64,000 nucleotides of DNA from Maricaulis sp048270265 (GTDB lineage Bacteria > Pseudomonadota > Alphaproteobacteria > Caulobacterales > Maricaulaceae): positions 1 to 64,000 of the forward strand of contig NZ_JBLWTD010000014.1 in the NCBI RefSeq assembly GCF_048270265.1. The letters run 5' to 3'. Numbering within the stretch: position 1 is the stretch's first letter; each line of letters starts with the position of its first letter. The notes under the pieces were generated by a model. That model was not told the origin of the DNA and did no database searches. It saw only the letters and a list, made by a program, of their open reading frames with translations. A program made the position numbers and the translations under genes. This document shows positions 33,695 through 41,817 of the stretch, piece after piece.

Positions 33695-35467
33695 ATGTTC
33701 GATCTGAAAATCGAAGGCGGACTGGTATTTGACGGCACCGGCGGACCGGGCGTGTGGACCGATATCGGGGTTTCCGGCGGGCGCATCGTGGCCATCGGCA
33801 GTGATATCGGCGCGGCGAAACGCACCATCGACGCCAAGGGCCAGATCGTCACGCCGGGCTTTATCGACGTCCACACCCATTATGACGGCCAGGCCAGCTG
33901 GGACAGCGATCTGCGCCCCTCGATCGATCATGGTGTCACCACCGCCGTGATGGGCAATTGCGGCGTCGGCTTCGCGCCGGTTCATGAGGGCGACCACGAG
34001 AAGCTGATCAAGCTGATGGAAGGCGTCGAGGACATTCCCGGCACCGCCCTGGCCGAAGGCCTCACCTGGAACTGGGAAAGCTTCCCCGATTATCTCGATG
34101 CCCTGGCCGCCGTGCCGCGCACGATCGACATCGCTGCCATGCTGCCGCACGATCCGCTGCGAGTCTATGTGATGGGCGACCGGGCGATCCATTCCGAGCC
34201 GGCCAATGATGCCGACATCGCCGAGATGCAGCGCCTGACGCGCGAGGCGCTGGAAGCCGGAGCGATCGGCTTCGCCACCGGCCGTTCCGACGTCCACAAG
34301 AGCGCCGATGGCGACTGGACACCGTCGTCCGAAGCCACGCGCGCCGAACTGACCGGCATCGCGAAAGCCTTCAACGGCCTCGATTACGGCGTCGTCCAGG
34401 CGGTCAGCGACTTCAACCTGGAACGCGGCGAGCAGGACTTCGACGAGGAATGGTCGATCATTGCCGATTACGCCAAAGCCTCGGGCCGGCCTTTCTCCTT
34501 CTCGCTGATGCAGCGCGATTTTGCGCCCGATCAATGGCTCAAACTGATCGCGCGCACCGAAAAGCTGAAGGAAGAGGGCGTCGACGCCCGCATGCAGGTG
34601 GCGCCGCGCGCCATTGGCGTCTTCCTCGGCTTCAATTGCACCTTCCACCCCTTCATGGGCTATCCCAGCTACAAGACCATCGCCGACCTGCCGCTCGAGG
34701 AGCGCGTCAAGCGGATGAAGGATCCCGCCTTCAAGGCGAAGATCCTCAGCGAAAAGACCGAAAAGCTCGCCGGCCCGGGCTCCTCCGTGCCGCCGCTCGC
34801 CGACATGCTGATGGAGCATATCGATTTCGTCGCCGAGAAATTCTTCCAGCTCGGCAATCCGCCGGACTATGAGCAGGGCCCGGAAAGCTCACTCGCCGCC
34901 AAGGCGCGGGCCAAGGGCGTCTCCCTGATGGAGATGGTCTATGACACCCTGCTCGAGCGCGACGGCCATGAGCTGATCTATCTGCCGCTGTATAATTACA
35001 CCGAGATGAATTACGACAATGTCCTCAAGATGATGCAGCATCCCCAGGCGCTCTATGGCCTGTCAGACGGCGGCGCCCATGTCGGCACCGTCTGCGATGC
35101 CTCCATGCCCACCTATATGCTCACCCACTGGACCCGCGACCGCAAACGCGGCGACAAGCTCTCACTGCCCCGCGTCGTGCGCATGCTCACCGGCGCCCAG
35201 GCCGACTATATGGGCATGTCCGATCGCGGCTATATCCGCGAGGGCCTGAAAGCCGATATCAACGTCATCGATCTCGACAATCTCCAGATGGAACCACCCC
35301 ACATGGTCAAGGACCTCCCCGCCGGCGGCCAGCGCCTGCTGCAGGGCGCGAACGGCTATACCGCGACGATTGTCGCCGGTGAGGTGGTGATCGAGAATGG
35401 CAAGCTGACGGGGGCGAAGCCGGGAACGGTCTATCGCGCCGGGCGGCAGCTGGCGGCGGCGGAGTAG
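33695..35467 (+). CDS. N-acyl-D-amino-acid deacylase-like amidohydrolase
   Basis: A 590-residue metal-dependent hydrolase of the amidohydrolase_3/D-aminoacylase group. It has an N-terminal beta-sandwich (GGLVFDGTGGPGVWTDIGV), the HxH metal site in PGFIDVHTHYDGQASWD (about 53-69), GNCGVGFAPV, and the late metal-binding Asp region LSDGGAHVGTVCDAS. The C-terminal strand GLKADINVIDLDNL closes the sandwich domain. Family members remove acyl groups from D-amino acids or open related amides. ATG 33695 has GGGGAGATAG upstream. It is probably co-transcribed with the transporter. Confidence 0.9.
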   Translation: MFDLKIEGGLVFDGTGGPGVWTDIGVSGGRIVAIGSDIGAAKRTIDAKGQIVTPGFIDVHTHYDGQASWDSDLRPSIDHGVTTAVMGNCGVGFAPVHEGDHEKLIKLMEGVEDIPGTALAEGLTWNWESFPDYLDALAAVPRTIDIAAMLPHDPLRVYVMGDRAIHSEPANDADIAEMQRLTREALEAGAIGFATGRSDVHKSADGDWTPSSEATRAELTGIAKAFNGLDYGVVQAVSDFNLERGEQDFDEEWSIIADYAKASGRPFSFSLMQRDFAPDQWLKLIARTEKLKEEGVDARMQVAPRAIGVFLGFNCTFHPFMGYPSYKTIADLPLEERVKRMKDPAFKAKILSEKTEKLAGPGSSVPPLADMLMEHIDFVAEKFFQLGNPPDYEQGPESSLAAKARAKGVSLMEMVYDTLLERDGHELIYLPLYNYTEMNYDNVLKMMQHPQALYGLSDGGAHVGTVCDASMPTYMLTHWTRDRKRGDKLSLPRVVRMLTGAQADYMGMSDRGYIREGLKADINVIDLDNLQMEPPHMVKDLPAGGQRLLQGANGYTATIVAGEVVIENGKLTGAKPGTVYRAGRQLAAAE

Positions 35468-35472
35468 GGGAT

Positions 35473-35766
35473 GTGTTGGTTCGCCTTGCGTGGAAGTGGG
35501 CGTTGGCAGTTGCCTACCTAATCCTTGGCATCGCGGCTTTTCCCGCGGCGATCATTATCTGGAACGAGGGCTGGCCGGAGTCCCGTGAAAAGCTCGCGGA
35601 TGCCGCCCTATTTCTCGGACTCATGGCGCTTGCTCTATGGGCGTTGGGCATGGTCGGTGGCGTCGTGTACAAGGTGCTGGATATGCTGGAGACGCGGCGG
35701 ATTAATGCGATTGACCGGACGATTGGGGATGAATCTCGACCGATCATGCGTCCCTTCCGGGAATGA
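35473..35766 (+). CDS. Small two-helix membrane protein
   Basis: The 97-residue product has two hydrophobic helices (WALAVAYLILGIAAFPAAIII and AALFLGLMALALWALGMVGGV) and a charged C-terminal tail. It starts at a GTG five bases after the amidohydrolase stop, within a G-rich Shine-Dalgarno-like stretch, so it looks co-translated. No family is recognised. The non-ATG start lowers certainty. Confidence 0.5.
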   Translation: MLVRLAWKWALAVAYLILGIAAFPAAIIIWNEGWPESREKLADAALFLGLMALALWALGMVGGVVYKVLDMLETRRINAIDRTIGDESRPIMRPFRE

Positions 35767-35806
35767 TTTCGTGGTGATTGATGCTTGGCCCGCCGGGCAG
35801 ACCCGT

Positions 35807-35936
35807 CCCTGAATCCCTTGCCAAGCAGGGCGCCAGACTGGACTTGTCTCGTCAAGGGCGCGAAGCGCCGCTGCGCGGTCAGGACCCTTGACGAGACAAG
35901 TCCAGTCTGGCCGGATCCCGGCATGGGTTTCAGGGG
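35807..35936. repeat. Long imperfect hairpin with 26-bp perfect inverted repeat
   Basis: The arms 35833-35858 and 35885-35910 are perfect reverse complements over 26 bases (one more pair at each outer end) around a 26-base spacer. An outer, imperfect complementarity (CCCTGAA..CCC..GCC on the left with its reverse complement on the right) extends the structure to about 35807-35936. It lies between genes and has no T run. Confidence 0.9.
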
Positions 35937-35980
35937 GCGGTGTGGCCGCTGGCCACTCCTCGACCAAACACAACATATCC

Positions 35981-36069
35981 CTTCCCCCGGACTTGTTCCG
36001 GGGTCTGCCGGAGGGGAATCCAGCCAGGCTGTCAACGAGTGGCAGGCCCCGGAATAAATCCGGGGGAAG
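35981..36069. repeat. 29-bp inverted repeat element
   Basis: The arms 35981-36009 and 36041-36069 pair over 29 positions with three transitions, around a 31-base spacer. Each arm is itself partly palindromic (CCCCGGA..TCCGGGG). Two of the three differences keep G-T pairing, which suggests the fold matters. Confidence 0.88.
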
Positions 36070-36087
36070 ATGGTTCATTGTTGAGAA

Positions 36088-36109
36088 AAGGCGGGCTGAC
36101 GCCCGCCTT
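36088..36109 (-). terminator. Rho-independent terminator (minus strand)
   Basis: The 9-bp stem AAGGCGGGC/GCCCGCCTT (36088-36096 with 36101-36109) has a TGAC loop and reads into CTTTTCTC on the minus strand. It lies 9 bases downstream of the stop at 36118. Confidence 0.82.
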
Positions 36110-36117
36110 GTGCGTCT

Positions 36118-36534
36118 CTAGCGCTTTCTGTTTTTCCGCGCGGCATAGCGCGCATCGCGTTCGGCCTTCTTGGCGGCTTCTTCGGCGATATGGCGTTCAA
36201 GCTCGAGCTGCTCTTCGGCTTCGCGGGCAGCGGCTTCGGCCGCCTCGGCGGCGAGGGCAGCGGCTTCACGTTCGGCGCGTTCGGCGGCCTTGCGGGCCTT
36301 GGTTTCTTCCTTCACGCGCTCACGCTCGATACGGCGCGCTTCGCGGGCCTTGGCAATGGCTTCGCGTTCGGCGCGCTTGGCAGCGAGTTCCGGGTCGTCG
36401 AGTTTCGGGGCTGTCTTGAATTTTTCCAGAAGCTTTTTCTTGGCCTCCGCAGCGTGCTGGGCGCGGTCGGCGAATGTCGGGTGTGCTGTATTTTTCAAGC
36501 TGTCATTGTCCTTGGTTGGGTGGATCGCCGGCAT
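36118..36534 (-). CDS. Ala/Glu/Arg-rich coiled-coil protein (DUF6481-like)
   Basis: The 138-residue cytosolic protein begins with a short segment FADRAQHAAEAKKKLLEKFK. It then becomes one long charged helix (residues about 45-135) rich in Ala, Glu, Arg and Lys (AKRAEREAIAKAREARRIER, EREAAALAAEAAEAAAREAE), ending in a basic tail RYAARKNRKR. The N-terminal segment and helix resemble a small alphaproteobacterial family of unknown function that I recall as DUF6481; this is tentative. The start at 36534 is chosen because upstream residues have unlikely composition. The ribosome-binding site is weak. Confidence 0.65.
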   Translation of the reverse strand: MPAIHPTKDNDSLKNTAHPTFADRAQHAAEAKKKLLEKFKTAPKLDDPELAAKRAEREAIAKAREARRIERERVKEETKARKAAERAEREAAALAAEAAEAAAREAEEQLELERHIAEEAAKKAERDARYAARKNRKR

Positions 36535-36670
36535 GGCGCACCGCCAGCAGCGGTGATCAGGGCCCTGTTTGCGCCCATGGACGTGCCAGCACAACCCCAA
36601 CCGGGCTCATCTCGCATGAATTTCGCGGCGCGATGCCGGGTTTATCCCCGACCACAGCCCATAAATCCCC

Positions 36671-36783
36671 GTCACCCTGACGAAGGTCAGGGCCCAGTTC
36701 GCAGAGCGGCAACGCACGAAAAACTGGCGTCAATTCTATGCCCGTCGCATTTGAAACCGGGTCCTGACCTTCGTCAGGATGAC
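36671..36783. repeat. 25-bp inverted repeat element
   Basis: The arms 36671-36695 and 36759-36783 are reverse complements with two mismatches, separated by 63 bases. Each arm contains its own short palindrome (CCTGACGAAGGTCAGG). It resembles dispersed intergenic palindromes common in alphaproteobacteria. Confidence 0.88.
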
Positions 36784-37017
36784 GTTTTTTTGGGCGATGT
36801 TATCCCCACCCCCCAAACCTGCGCGCATAATCCCCCCCGTTCCGGTCGCACGGGAGGCGTGAGCTCAGTCACTTGCGGCGATCGGGAGCGTGGAGCCCAT
36901 CCGCACGGAGGCGTGACAGCCCGAGTTCCGGTGGGGCCATGATCGGGGAAGTGAGGCATTAGGGCTCGACCAATCTTCCACGGTCATTTCGAGGCAGGAC
37001 CCGCGAGGGGCCTGAGT

Positions 37018-37149
37018 AAATCTCCACGTGCGGGACGTCTCGAATGTCTCAACTATTTATTGCGCTAACCGGCATTCGTCGGCGTCCCGCACACCTCCCA
37101 ATCCGGGGAGGACACAGCAAACCTCCAGCGGCAAGCCGCGTGGAGATTT
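37018..37149. repeat. Nested palindromic element
   Basis: The outer arms AAATCTCCACG (37018-37028) and CGTGGAGATTT (37139-37149) are perfect. The inner arms GTGCGGGACG (37028-37037) and CGTCCCGCAC (37083-37092) are also perfect. Together they outline a stem with an internal branch just downstream of the NDUFA9-like gene. Confidence 0.8.
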
Positions 37150-37171
37150 TCGTGCAGGCGAAACCGGCTCG

Positions 37172-38137
37172 CTAGACGACGCGTTCGTGGAACTGCCCGT
37201 GGCGACGATAGGGGACCAGGTAGTCGGGCACGATGGCTTCGATGGTTTCACCGTCAATGCCGAGATCGGCCAGGGTCTTGGCGCCATCGCTGACGACATT
37301 GTCCTGGCGCAGCTGGATCAGCTGGTCGCGCGTCAGCGCAGGCTGGACGAAGGGCAGGATGGCCGCCATTTCCGACAGGAAGGCAATCGAGTTCGCCAGC
37401 ATGAAGGGCAATGGCACCAGGAAGCGCCGCCGGTCGATGGCATCAAGCGTGAAGCGCATCAGCTCTTCGAAGGTATAGACCCCCGGCCCGCCCAGCTCAT
37501 AGGTCTCGCCGCGCGCCGCTTCGCTGGTCAGCGCCGTCAGCACGGCCTGGGCGACATCGCCGGCATAGACCGGCTGGAAGCGCGATTTGCCGCCACCGAA
37601 CAGCGGCAGGGCCGGCAGGAATTGCGCCATCGAGGCAAAGCGATTGAAGAAACCGTCGCCATTGCCGAAAATGATCGAGGGACGCAGGATCGTCGCGCTT
37701 GGCAGCGCCGCCTTCACAAAGGCCTCGCCCTCGGCCTTCGAACGCGCATAGCGCGAGGCACTGGCGACATCGGCACCGATCGCGGAGATGTGGACCATCG
37801 CGGTGATACCGGCGCTGGCAGCGGCTTCAGAAATCGTTTTCGCGCCCTGGGCATGCAGGCGGCTGAAGGTCTGGCGGCCACTCTCGCTCAGCACACCGAC
37901 CAGATTGACGACGCCGCTGGCGCCCTCAACCGCACGCTCGACCGATGACGGGACGCGCACATTCGCCTGTACCAGCTGCACCTGACCGACCACACCGGTG
38001 ACGCGCAAATCCTGGGCCAGGTGCGGTCGCCGCGTTGCAACGCGGACCCGGTAACCGGCCTTCGAGAGGGCGCGAACCACATGACGGCCGACAAAGCCGG
38101 AGCCGCCGAATACGGTGATGATTTCGTCACGAAGCAT
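37172..38137 (-). CDS. NDUFA9-like NAD(P)-binding epimerase family protein
   Basis: A 321-residue atypical SDR. It has the N-terminal TVFGGSGFVGRHVVRALSKAGYRVR (about 8-32) dinucleotide fold, NLVGVLSESGRQTFSRLHAQGA, HISAIGADVASASRYARSKAEGE with a YxxxK-like pair, and the substrate-domain PVYAGDVAQAVLTAL. The pattern is that of the complex I-associated NDUFA9/39-kDa family common in alphaproteobacteria. It may associate with NADH dehydrogenase or serve in quinone metabolism. AAGGA precedes ATG 38137; the longer open frame upstream has no support. Confidence 0.88.
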   Translation of the reverse strand: MLRDEIITVFGGSGFVGRHVVRALSKAGYRVRVATRRPHLAQDLRVTGVVGQVQLVQANVRVPSSVERAVEGASGVVNLVGVLSESGRQTFSRLHAQGAKTISEAAASAGITAMVHISAIGADVASASRYARSKAEGEAFVKAALPSATILRPSIIFGNGDGFFNRFASMAQFLPALPLFGGGKSRFQPVYAGDVAQAVLTALTSEAARGETYELGGPGVYTFEELMRFTLDAIDRRRFLVPLPFMLANSIAFLSEMAAILPFVQPALTRDQLIQLRQDNVVSDGAKTLADLGIDGETIEAIVPDYLVPYRRHGQFHERVV

Positions 38138-38314
38138 GGTTTCATCCTTGCGGAAGCTGAGCCTGATCCGGGTAGACCAAAAATCGCGCATTCTGTCCAT
38201 GAGGCAATGCGCCTGTAGGCCCGGAGGCCCCGATCCCGCCCGCCTTGTGCAGTCCACTGAGCGCACGGCGTTGACACGGGGCCGGGGCTTCTTTACCTAC
38301 CCGCTTCCACACCT

Positions 38315-38401
38315 GCCCAGGTGGCGGAATTGGTAGACGCGCTAGCTTCAGGTGCTAGTTTCCGAAAGGAAGTGGAAGTTCGAGTCTTCTCCTGGGCACC
38401 A
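38315..38401 (+). tRNA. tRNA-Leu(CAG)
   Basis: The 7-bp acceptor stem GCCCAGG/CCTGGGC is followed by A and an encoded CCA. The D-arm segment is GTGGCGGAATTGGTAGACGC. The anticodon stem CTAGC/GCTAG has loop TTCAGGT, giving anticodon CAG. A long variable arm marks a class II tRNA, and the T-loop has GTTCGAG. It is 87 nt and stands alone. Confidence 0.97.
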
Positions 38402-38475
38402 CTGGACCTCCTGCATGACTGACAGCCGCAACCTGCCTCCTACCGGGGCAGGCCGCATGGCGGCGTCATTGCGGG

Positions 38476-39459
38476 TCAGCGGGCCAGCTTTTCGAGTGCC
38501 TTGAGATCGAGCAGGGCGGCGGTTTTTTCGTCGACGCGCGAACCGAAGATGTTGACCATCAGCATGCTGTCGTCCTCCGGCGGTGGCTGGCAGATCTGGA
38601 ACAGCAGTTCGGGCATGTCGGTGGAAACATTCAGCCCCATCGCCTTGGCCTCCTGCGGCATGATCGGGGCCTGGTGATTGCGGCCGCTGCCGATGAGCTC
38701 ATTGGTCAGGGCGCAGCTCTCATTGCCGCCATTATGCACCGGATTGACGTAATCACAGGCAAAGGCCTTGGATTCCTTGACCGCCTGTCTCGCCATTTTC
38801 GCGATCACCAGCATCTGGTCATTGATATGATCCGGGCCCTTGTCGTCGAGCAGCTCGGCCAGCAGCGGGGCCGGCAGGCCGCCATATTGCGGGTCAATCG
38901 GACCGATCACGGCACTGGACCCGAGCACGATCTCGTCACAGGCCAGGGCGATCATCGTGCCTGCCGACCAGGCACTGTAGGGGATGAAGGCCGTCTTGCG
39001 GCCGCGGTGATGCTTGAGGGCGTGCAGGATTTGCTGCGCCGCGTGCAGGGCCCCGCCCGGCGTGTGCAGGATGATGTCGACGGGCGCATCGGGACCGGCC
39101 TTGCGCAGGGCGTCGATGACCTCGATCGCGGTGTATTCGTCGACATACTCATAATTCAGGTGATGCACGATGCGCACGACGACGCTGCCGCGGGCTTCAC
39201 GGAAGGCCTCGGTGCCGGCCTCGACGCGGGCGCGATGCACATCGGCCGGGCTCATGCCGGGCGGCAGGCCGCCATCATCACGCTGCAGGGCCGTGGCGGT
39301 CGAGGCCGAGCGGGAGCGGAAGGTCCGGCCTCCGGCGGGGCGGACCTTGTCCCGGCGCTGCGGCCGGGCGGCGAGCTTGAGCGCGCCAAGAATGACCACC
39401 GCGACCGTGGCGATCCCGAGCCATCCGGCCGGGCCAATGCTTCCAAGAATGTCCTGCAT
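38476..39459 (-). CDS. Membrane-anchored Clp-fold serine protease (SDH family)
   Basis: A 327-residue protein with one N-terminal transmembrane helix (GWLGIATVAVVILGALKLAA). A Clp/crotonase-type protease domain (about 85-300) follows, with VDIILHTPGGALHAAQQI (oxyanion-region Gly-Gly), the nucleophile Ser 165 in SAWSAGTMIAL and IGPIDPQYGG. This is the SDH (Ser-Asp-His) protease family related to SppA signal peptide peptidases. It probably faces the periplasm or cytoplasm at the inner membrane and degrades membrane peptides. GGGGGAA precedes ATG 39459. Confidence 0.87.
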   Translation of the reverse strand: MQDILGSIGPAGWLGIATVAVVILGALKLAARPQRRDKVRPAGGRTFRSRSASTATALQRDDGGLPPGMSPADVHRARVEAGTEAFREARGSVVVRIVHHLNYEYVDEYTAIEVIDALRKAGPDAPVDIILHTPGGALHAAQQILHALKHHRGRKTAFIPYSAWSAGTMIALACDEIVLGSSAVIGPIDPQYGGLPAPLLAELLDDKGPDHINDQMLVIAKMARQAVKESKAFACDYVNPVHNGGNESCALTNELIGSGRNHQAPIMPQEAKAMGLNVSTDMPELLFQICQPPPEDDSMLMVNIFGSRVDEKTAALLDLKALEKLAR

Positions 39460-39778
39460 GGCGTCTTCCCCCTGAGAATCTGCGTCCCCGACAAGCACGC
39501 CAGCACCAACAGTGCGGCACGGTCGCCCCGGCCCCCGCCGCATCACGACACTATCGGGGTCCCGTCCCGGATCTTACAGGCGACTCTCCACTGACGCGAG
39601 TGACGCATGCCGGATTGCACGCAGAAGGCGCAACGCCCGGCCGGGCCTCGCGCCACGGGGGACTGCCGGGACAGGGCCGGGCGCGTAGCGGGCGGCGGTA
39701 TGCGCCCGTCAGCCGATTGACAGCTGCGGCCTCCCCGGGCTTAGCTGCCCTGCTGGCGCTGCCCCGCCGCTTGATTGA
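39460..39778. other. Intergenic region
   Basis: These 319 bases separate the divergent protease and acetyltransferase genes. I see no gene, tRNA or clear repeat. It presumably holds both promoters. Confidence 0.5.
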
Positions 39779-40372
39779 ATGCCGGATCCTGCCATGCCGC
39801 ACCCGCAATTGAGCGCTGCCGCGCCGACCCTGACCACGCCCCGCCTGATCCTGCGGCCCCACAGTCTCGATGATTTCGAGGCCAGCCTGGCCCTGTGGAG
39901 CGATCCGGTTGTCACGCAATCGATGGGCGGCCTTGCCTTCCGCGAAAGCGATATCTGGCAACGCCTGCTGCGCTATGGCGGCCTGTGGGCGATCCTGGGC
40001 TTTGGCTATTGGGCCATTACCGATCGCAGCGATGGCCGTTTCATCGGCGAGGCCGGACTGGCCGACTGGCGGCGCGACATGGTGCCGTCGCTCGGGCCGG
40101 TCCCGGAATCGGGCTGGGCGCTGTTGTCAGACTTTCACGGCCGCGGCCTCGCGCTGGAAGCCATGCAGGCCGTGCTCGACTGGTCTGACCGGAAGCTCGC
40201 CAGCGACGAGACCTGTTGCATCATCAGCCCGTCCAACACCGCCTCGCTGAAACTGGCCGACAAGCTGGGCTATCAGCCCGGCGGGACGGGCCAGCTGGGC
40301 GAGAATTGCGTCACGATCTTCAAGCGCCCGCGGGCGGCAACAGCGCGACAGACGCTCGCAACGGCCCGATAG
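39779..40372 (+). CDS. GNAT-family N-acetyltransferase
   Basis: A 197-residue GNAT acetyltransferase of the RimJ/RimL type. The entry strand TTPRLILRPHSLDDFEASLALWSDP, the central YWAITDRSDGRFIGEAGLADW and the acetyl-CoA region GWALLSDFHGRGLALEAMQAVLDW (helix after beta-4) are all present. SPSNTASLKLADKLGY is the usual C-terminal helix motif. The substrate is unknown. The start is uncertain: ATG 39779 or ATG 39794, neither with a strong ribosome-binding site. Confidence 0.85.
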   Translation: MPDPAMPHPQLSAAAPTLTTPRLILRPHSLDDFEASLALWSDPVVTQSMGGLAFRESDIWQRLLRYGGLWAILGFGYWAITDRSDGRFIGEAGLADWRRDMVPSLGPVPESGWALLSDFHGRGLALEAMQAVLDWSDRKLASDETCCIISPSNTASLKLADKLGYQPGGTGQLGENCVTIFKRPRAATARQTLATAR

Positions 40373-40528
40373 GGCAGCCACGCCCGCGAAACCCGGCCGG
40401 GCGCGACCGGGAGGCCGCAGCGTGCAGCCTCAACTTGCCGTGGCCGGTGCGCCCCGCTAGCGTCGCGCCAACGGGGGACGGGCACCGGATTCCTGATTTT
40501 GTCCCTGACCTTGCCCAAGGCTGATCGC

Positions 40529-41788
40529 ATGAAGCATTACGCCAGAACATTGCTGATCACCCTGTTCGCCATCTTGCTGGGCTTTGCGGCCTTCAATGCG
40601 GCGATCGATCCGTTCGCGGTGACCGGCGCGCCGGACATTCCCGGCCTCACGGTGCGCGACACGCGGCTCTACGATGATGGTGGCCGGGTCCATGTCGCCG
40701 ACCGGCTGGCGCGCGGCGGTGATGCCTCGATCCTGCTGGGCTCCTCGCGCACGGTTGACGGCTTCCCGCACGATCCCGCCGGCTGGCCGGGCGGCATCTA
40801 CAATGCCGGCATGCGCGGCACCAATATTTTCGAGCTTTCCCAGGCCATGGTGCTGGCGGCGCGCAATCCGCAACTGCGCTGCGTGGTGATCGGTCTCGAT
40901 CTCGACGAGTTCGGCACCCATTCCAGGGCCAAGGCCACCTATTGGCTCTCGGCGCTCAATGACGGCAATCGCACGCTCTCCATGGCGCGCGTCTCGCTCT
41001 CGCCCAATACATTCGGTGCCTCGTTGCAATTGATGGCCGACAATCTCGGCGGCGGCGCGCCGCGCGTGCCCTGGGCCGACAGCTACCCGGCTGGCGCCCA
41101 GCGCGAGCGCTATGAAAGCGGCGTGCGCGGGATTTACGGCTTCTATCTGGGCTATAATTTCGACCCGGACCGTGTCGCCCTGTTCGAACGGGCGCTTGAG
41201 GCACTGACATCGAATGGCATCCAGGTGGTCGGATTCATCCACCCGCTGCATGCCTGGCGCGAGGAAGCCCTGTTCCGCTCCGGCCGCAGCGAGACCTATT
41301 TCGAGATGCGCCGGACGCTGACGGATGTGTTCGCGCGCCATGCCGCCGCCCCCGGTGCCGATGCCTGCATCGAGGGCGGTTCAGCCATGCTGTGGGATTT
41401 TTCCGGCTATCGCGATTTTGCGGCACTGCCGGCACCCGGCCCCGAACAGAGCCTGGCGCATCCGGCTTTCTACGAGCCCTCCCACTACCTGCCCTATATC
41501 GGCCAGGCGATGCTGGACACGATGCGCGGCGAGACCGGCGGCGTTGACGGGCTGACGGGCCTGCGCCTGACCGCGGACAATATCGAGACCAGCGCCGGTG
41601 AGATCCGGCAACGGCGGCAGCGCTGGCTGGAAACGGCCGACGGGCAGGCCGCGAGCGAAGTGTTCGATTTGCTTGAGGCCGCCGGCCCCGTCGCGGAAGT
41701 CGAAACACCGCAATATCTCAACCGGGACGACTGGATCAGCCTGGACGACAAGATCAGCCGCATTGCGCGGGACCGCGCTGGGCGTTAG
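40529..41788 (+). CDS. Membrane-anchored GSSRT-motif protein of unknown function
   Basis: The 419-residue product has one N-terminal hydrophobic helix (LLITLFAILLGFAAFNAAID), placing the rest in the periplasm. The domain has SILLGSSRTVDGFP (Ser/Arg motif at 71-75), YNAGMRGTNIFE, VVIGLDLDEFGTHSRA, GFIHPLHAWR and a late HYLPYIGQAMLD. The GSSRT, Asn-Ala-Gly and late Asp/His pattern resembles SGNH-like domains in exopolysaccharide and O-acetylation proteins. I do not assign a reaction. AAGG lies before ATG 40529; the following RNase D gene starts 29 bases after its stop. Confidence 0.72.
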   Translation: MKHYARTLLITLFAILLGFAAFNAAIDPFAVTGAPDIPGLTVRDTRLYDDGGRVHVADRLARGGDASILLGSSRTVDGFPHDPAGWPGGIYNAGMRGTNIFELSQAMVLAARNPQLRCVVIGLDLDEFGTHSRAKATYWLSALNDGNRTLSMARVSLSPNTFGASLQLMADNLGGGAPRVPWADSYPAGAQRERYESGVRGIYGFYLGYNFDPDRVALFERALEALTSNGIQVVGFIHPLHAWREEALFRSGRSETYFEMRRTLTDVFARHAAAPGADACIEGGSAMLWDFSGYRDFAALPAPGPEQSLAHPAFYEPSHYLPYIGQAMLDTMRGETGGVDGLTGLRLTADNIETSAGEIRQRRQRWLETADGQAASEVFDLLEAAGPVAEVETPQYLNRDDWISLDDKISRIARDRAGR

Positions 41789-41817
41789 GACGCGTGCCAG
41801 AGATTGAGGATTGACCG

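Larger units (their letters stand above)
35767..36117. other. Gene-free region with palindromic repeats
   Basis: These 351 bases hold two separate inverted-repeat elements (listed individually) and the terminator of the minus-strand gene at 36118. No coding frame with believable composition is present. The repeats look like mobile or REP-like intergenic elements. Confidence 0.7.
36535..37171. other. Gene-free region with multiple palindromic repeats
   Basis: These 637 bases between two minus-strand genes contain a 25-bp inverted repeat and a nested palindrome (listed separately). Open frames across the region have shadow-like composition. It probably carries the promoter for the gene at 36534 but otherwise appears to be repeat-derived DNA. 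Confidence 0.65.

Noticed and set aside
35740..37160. Several open frames of 70-300 codons in the 35.8-37.2 kb interval outside the named gene
   Set aside because: They cross inverted repeats, have shadow-like composition and lack ribosome-binding sites.
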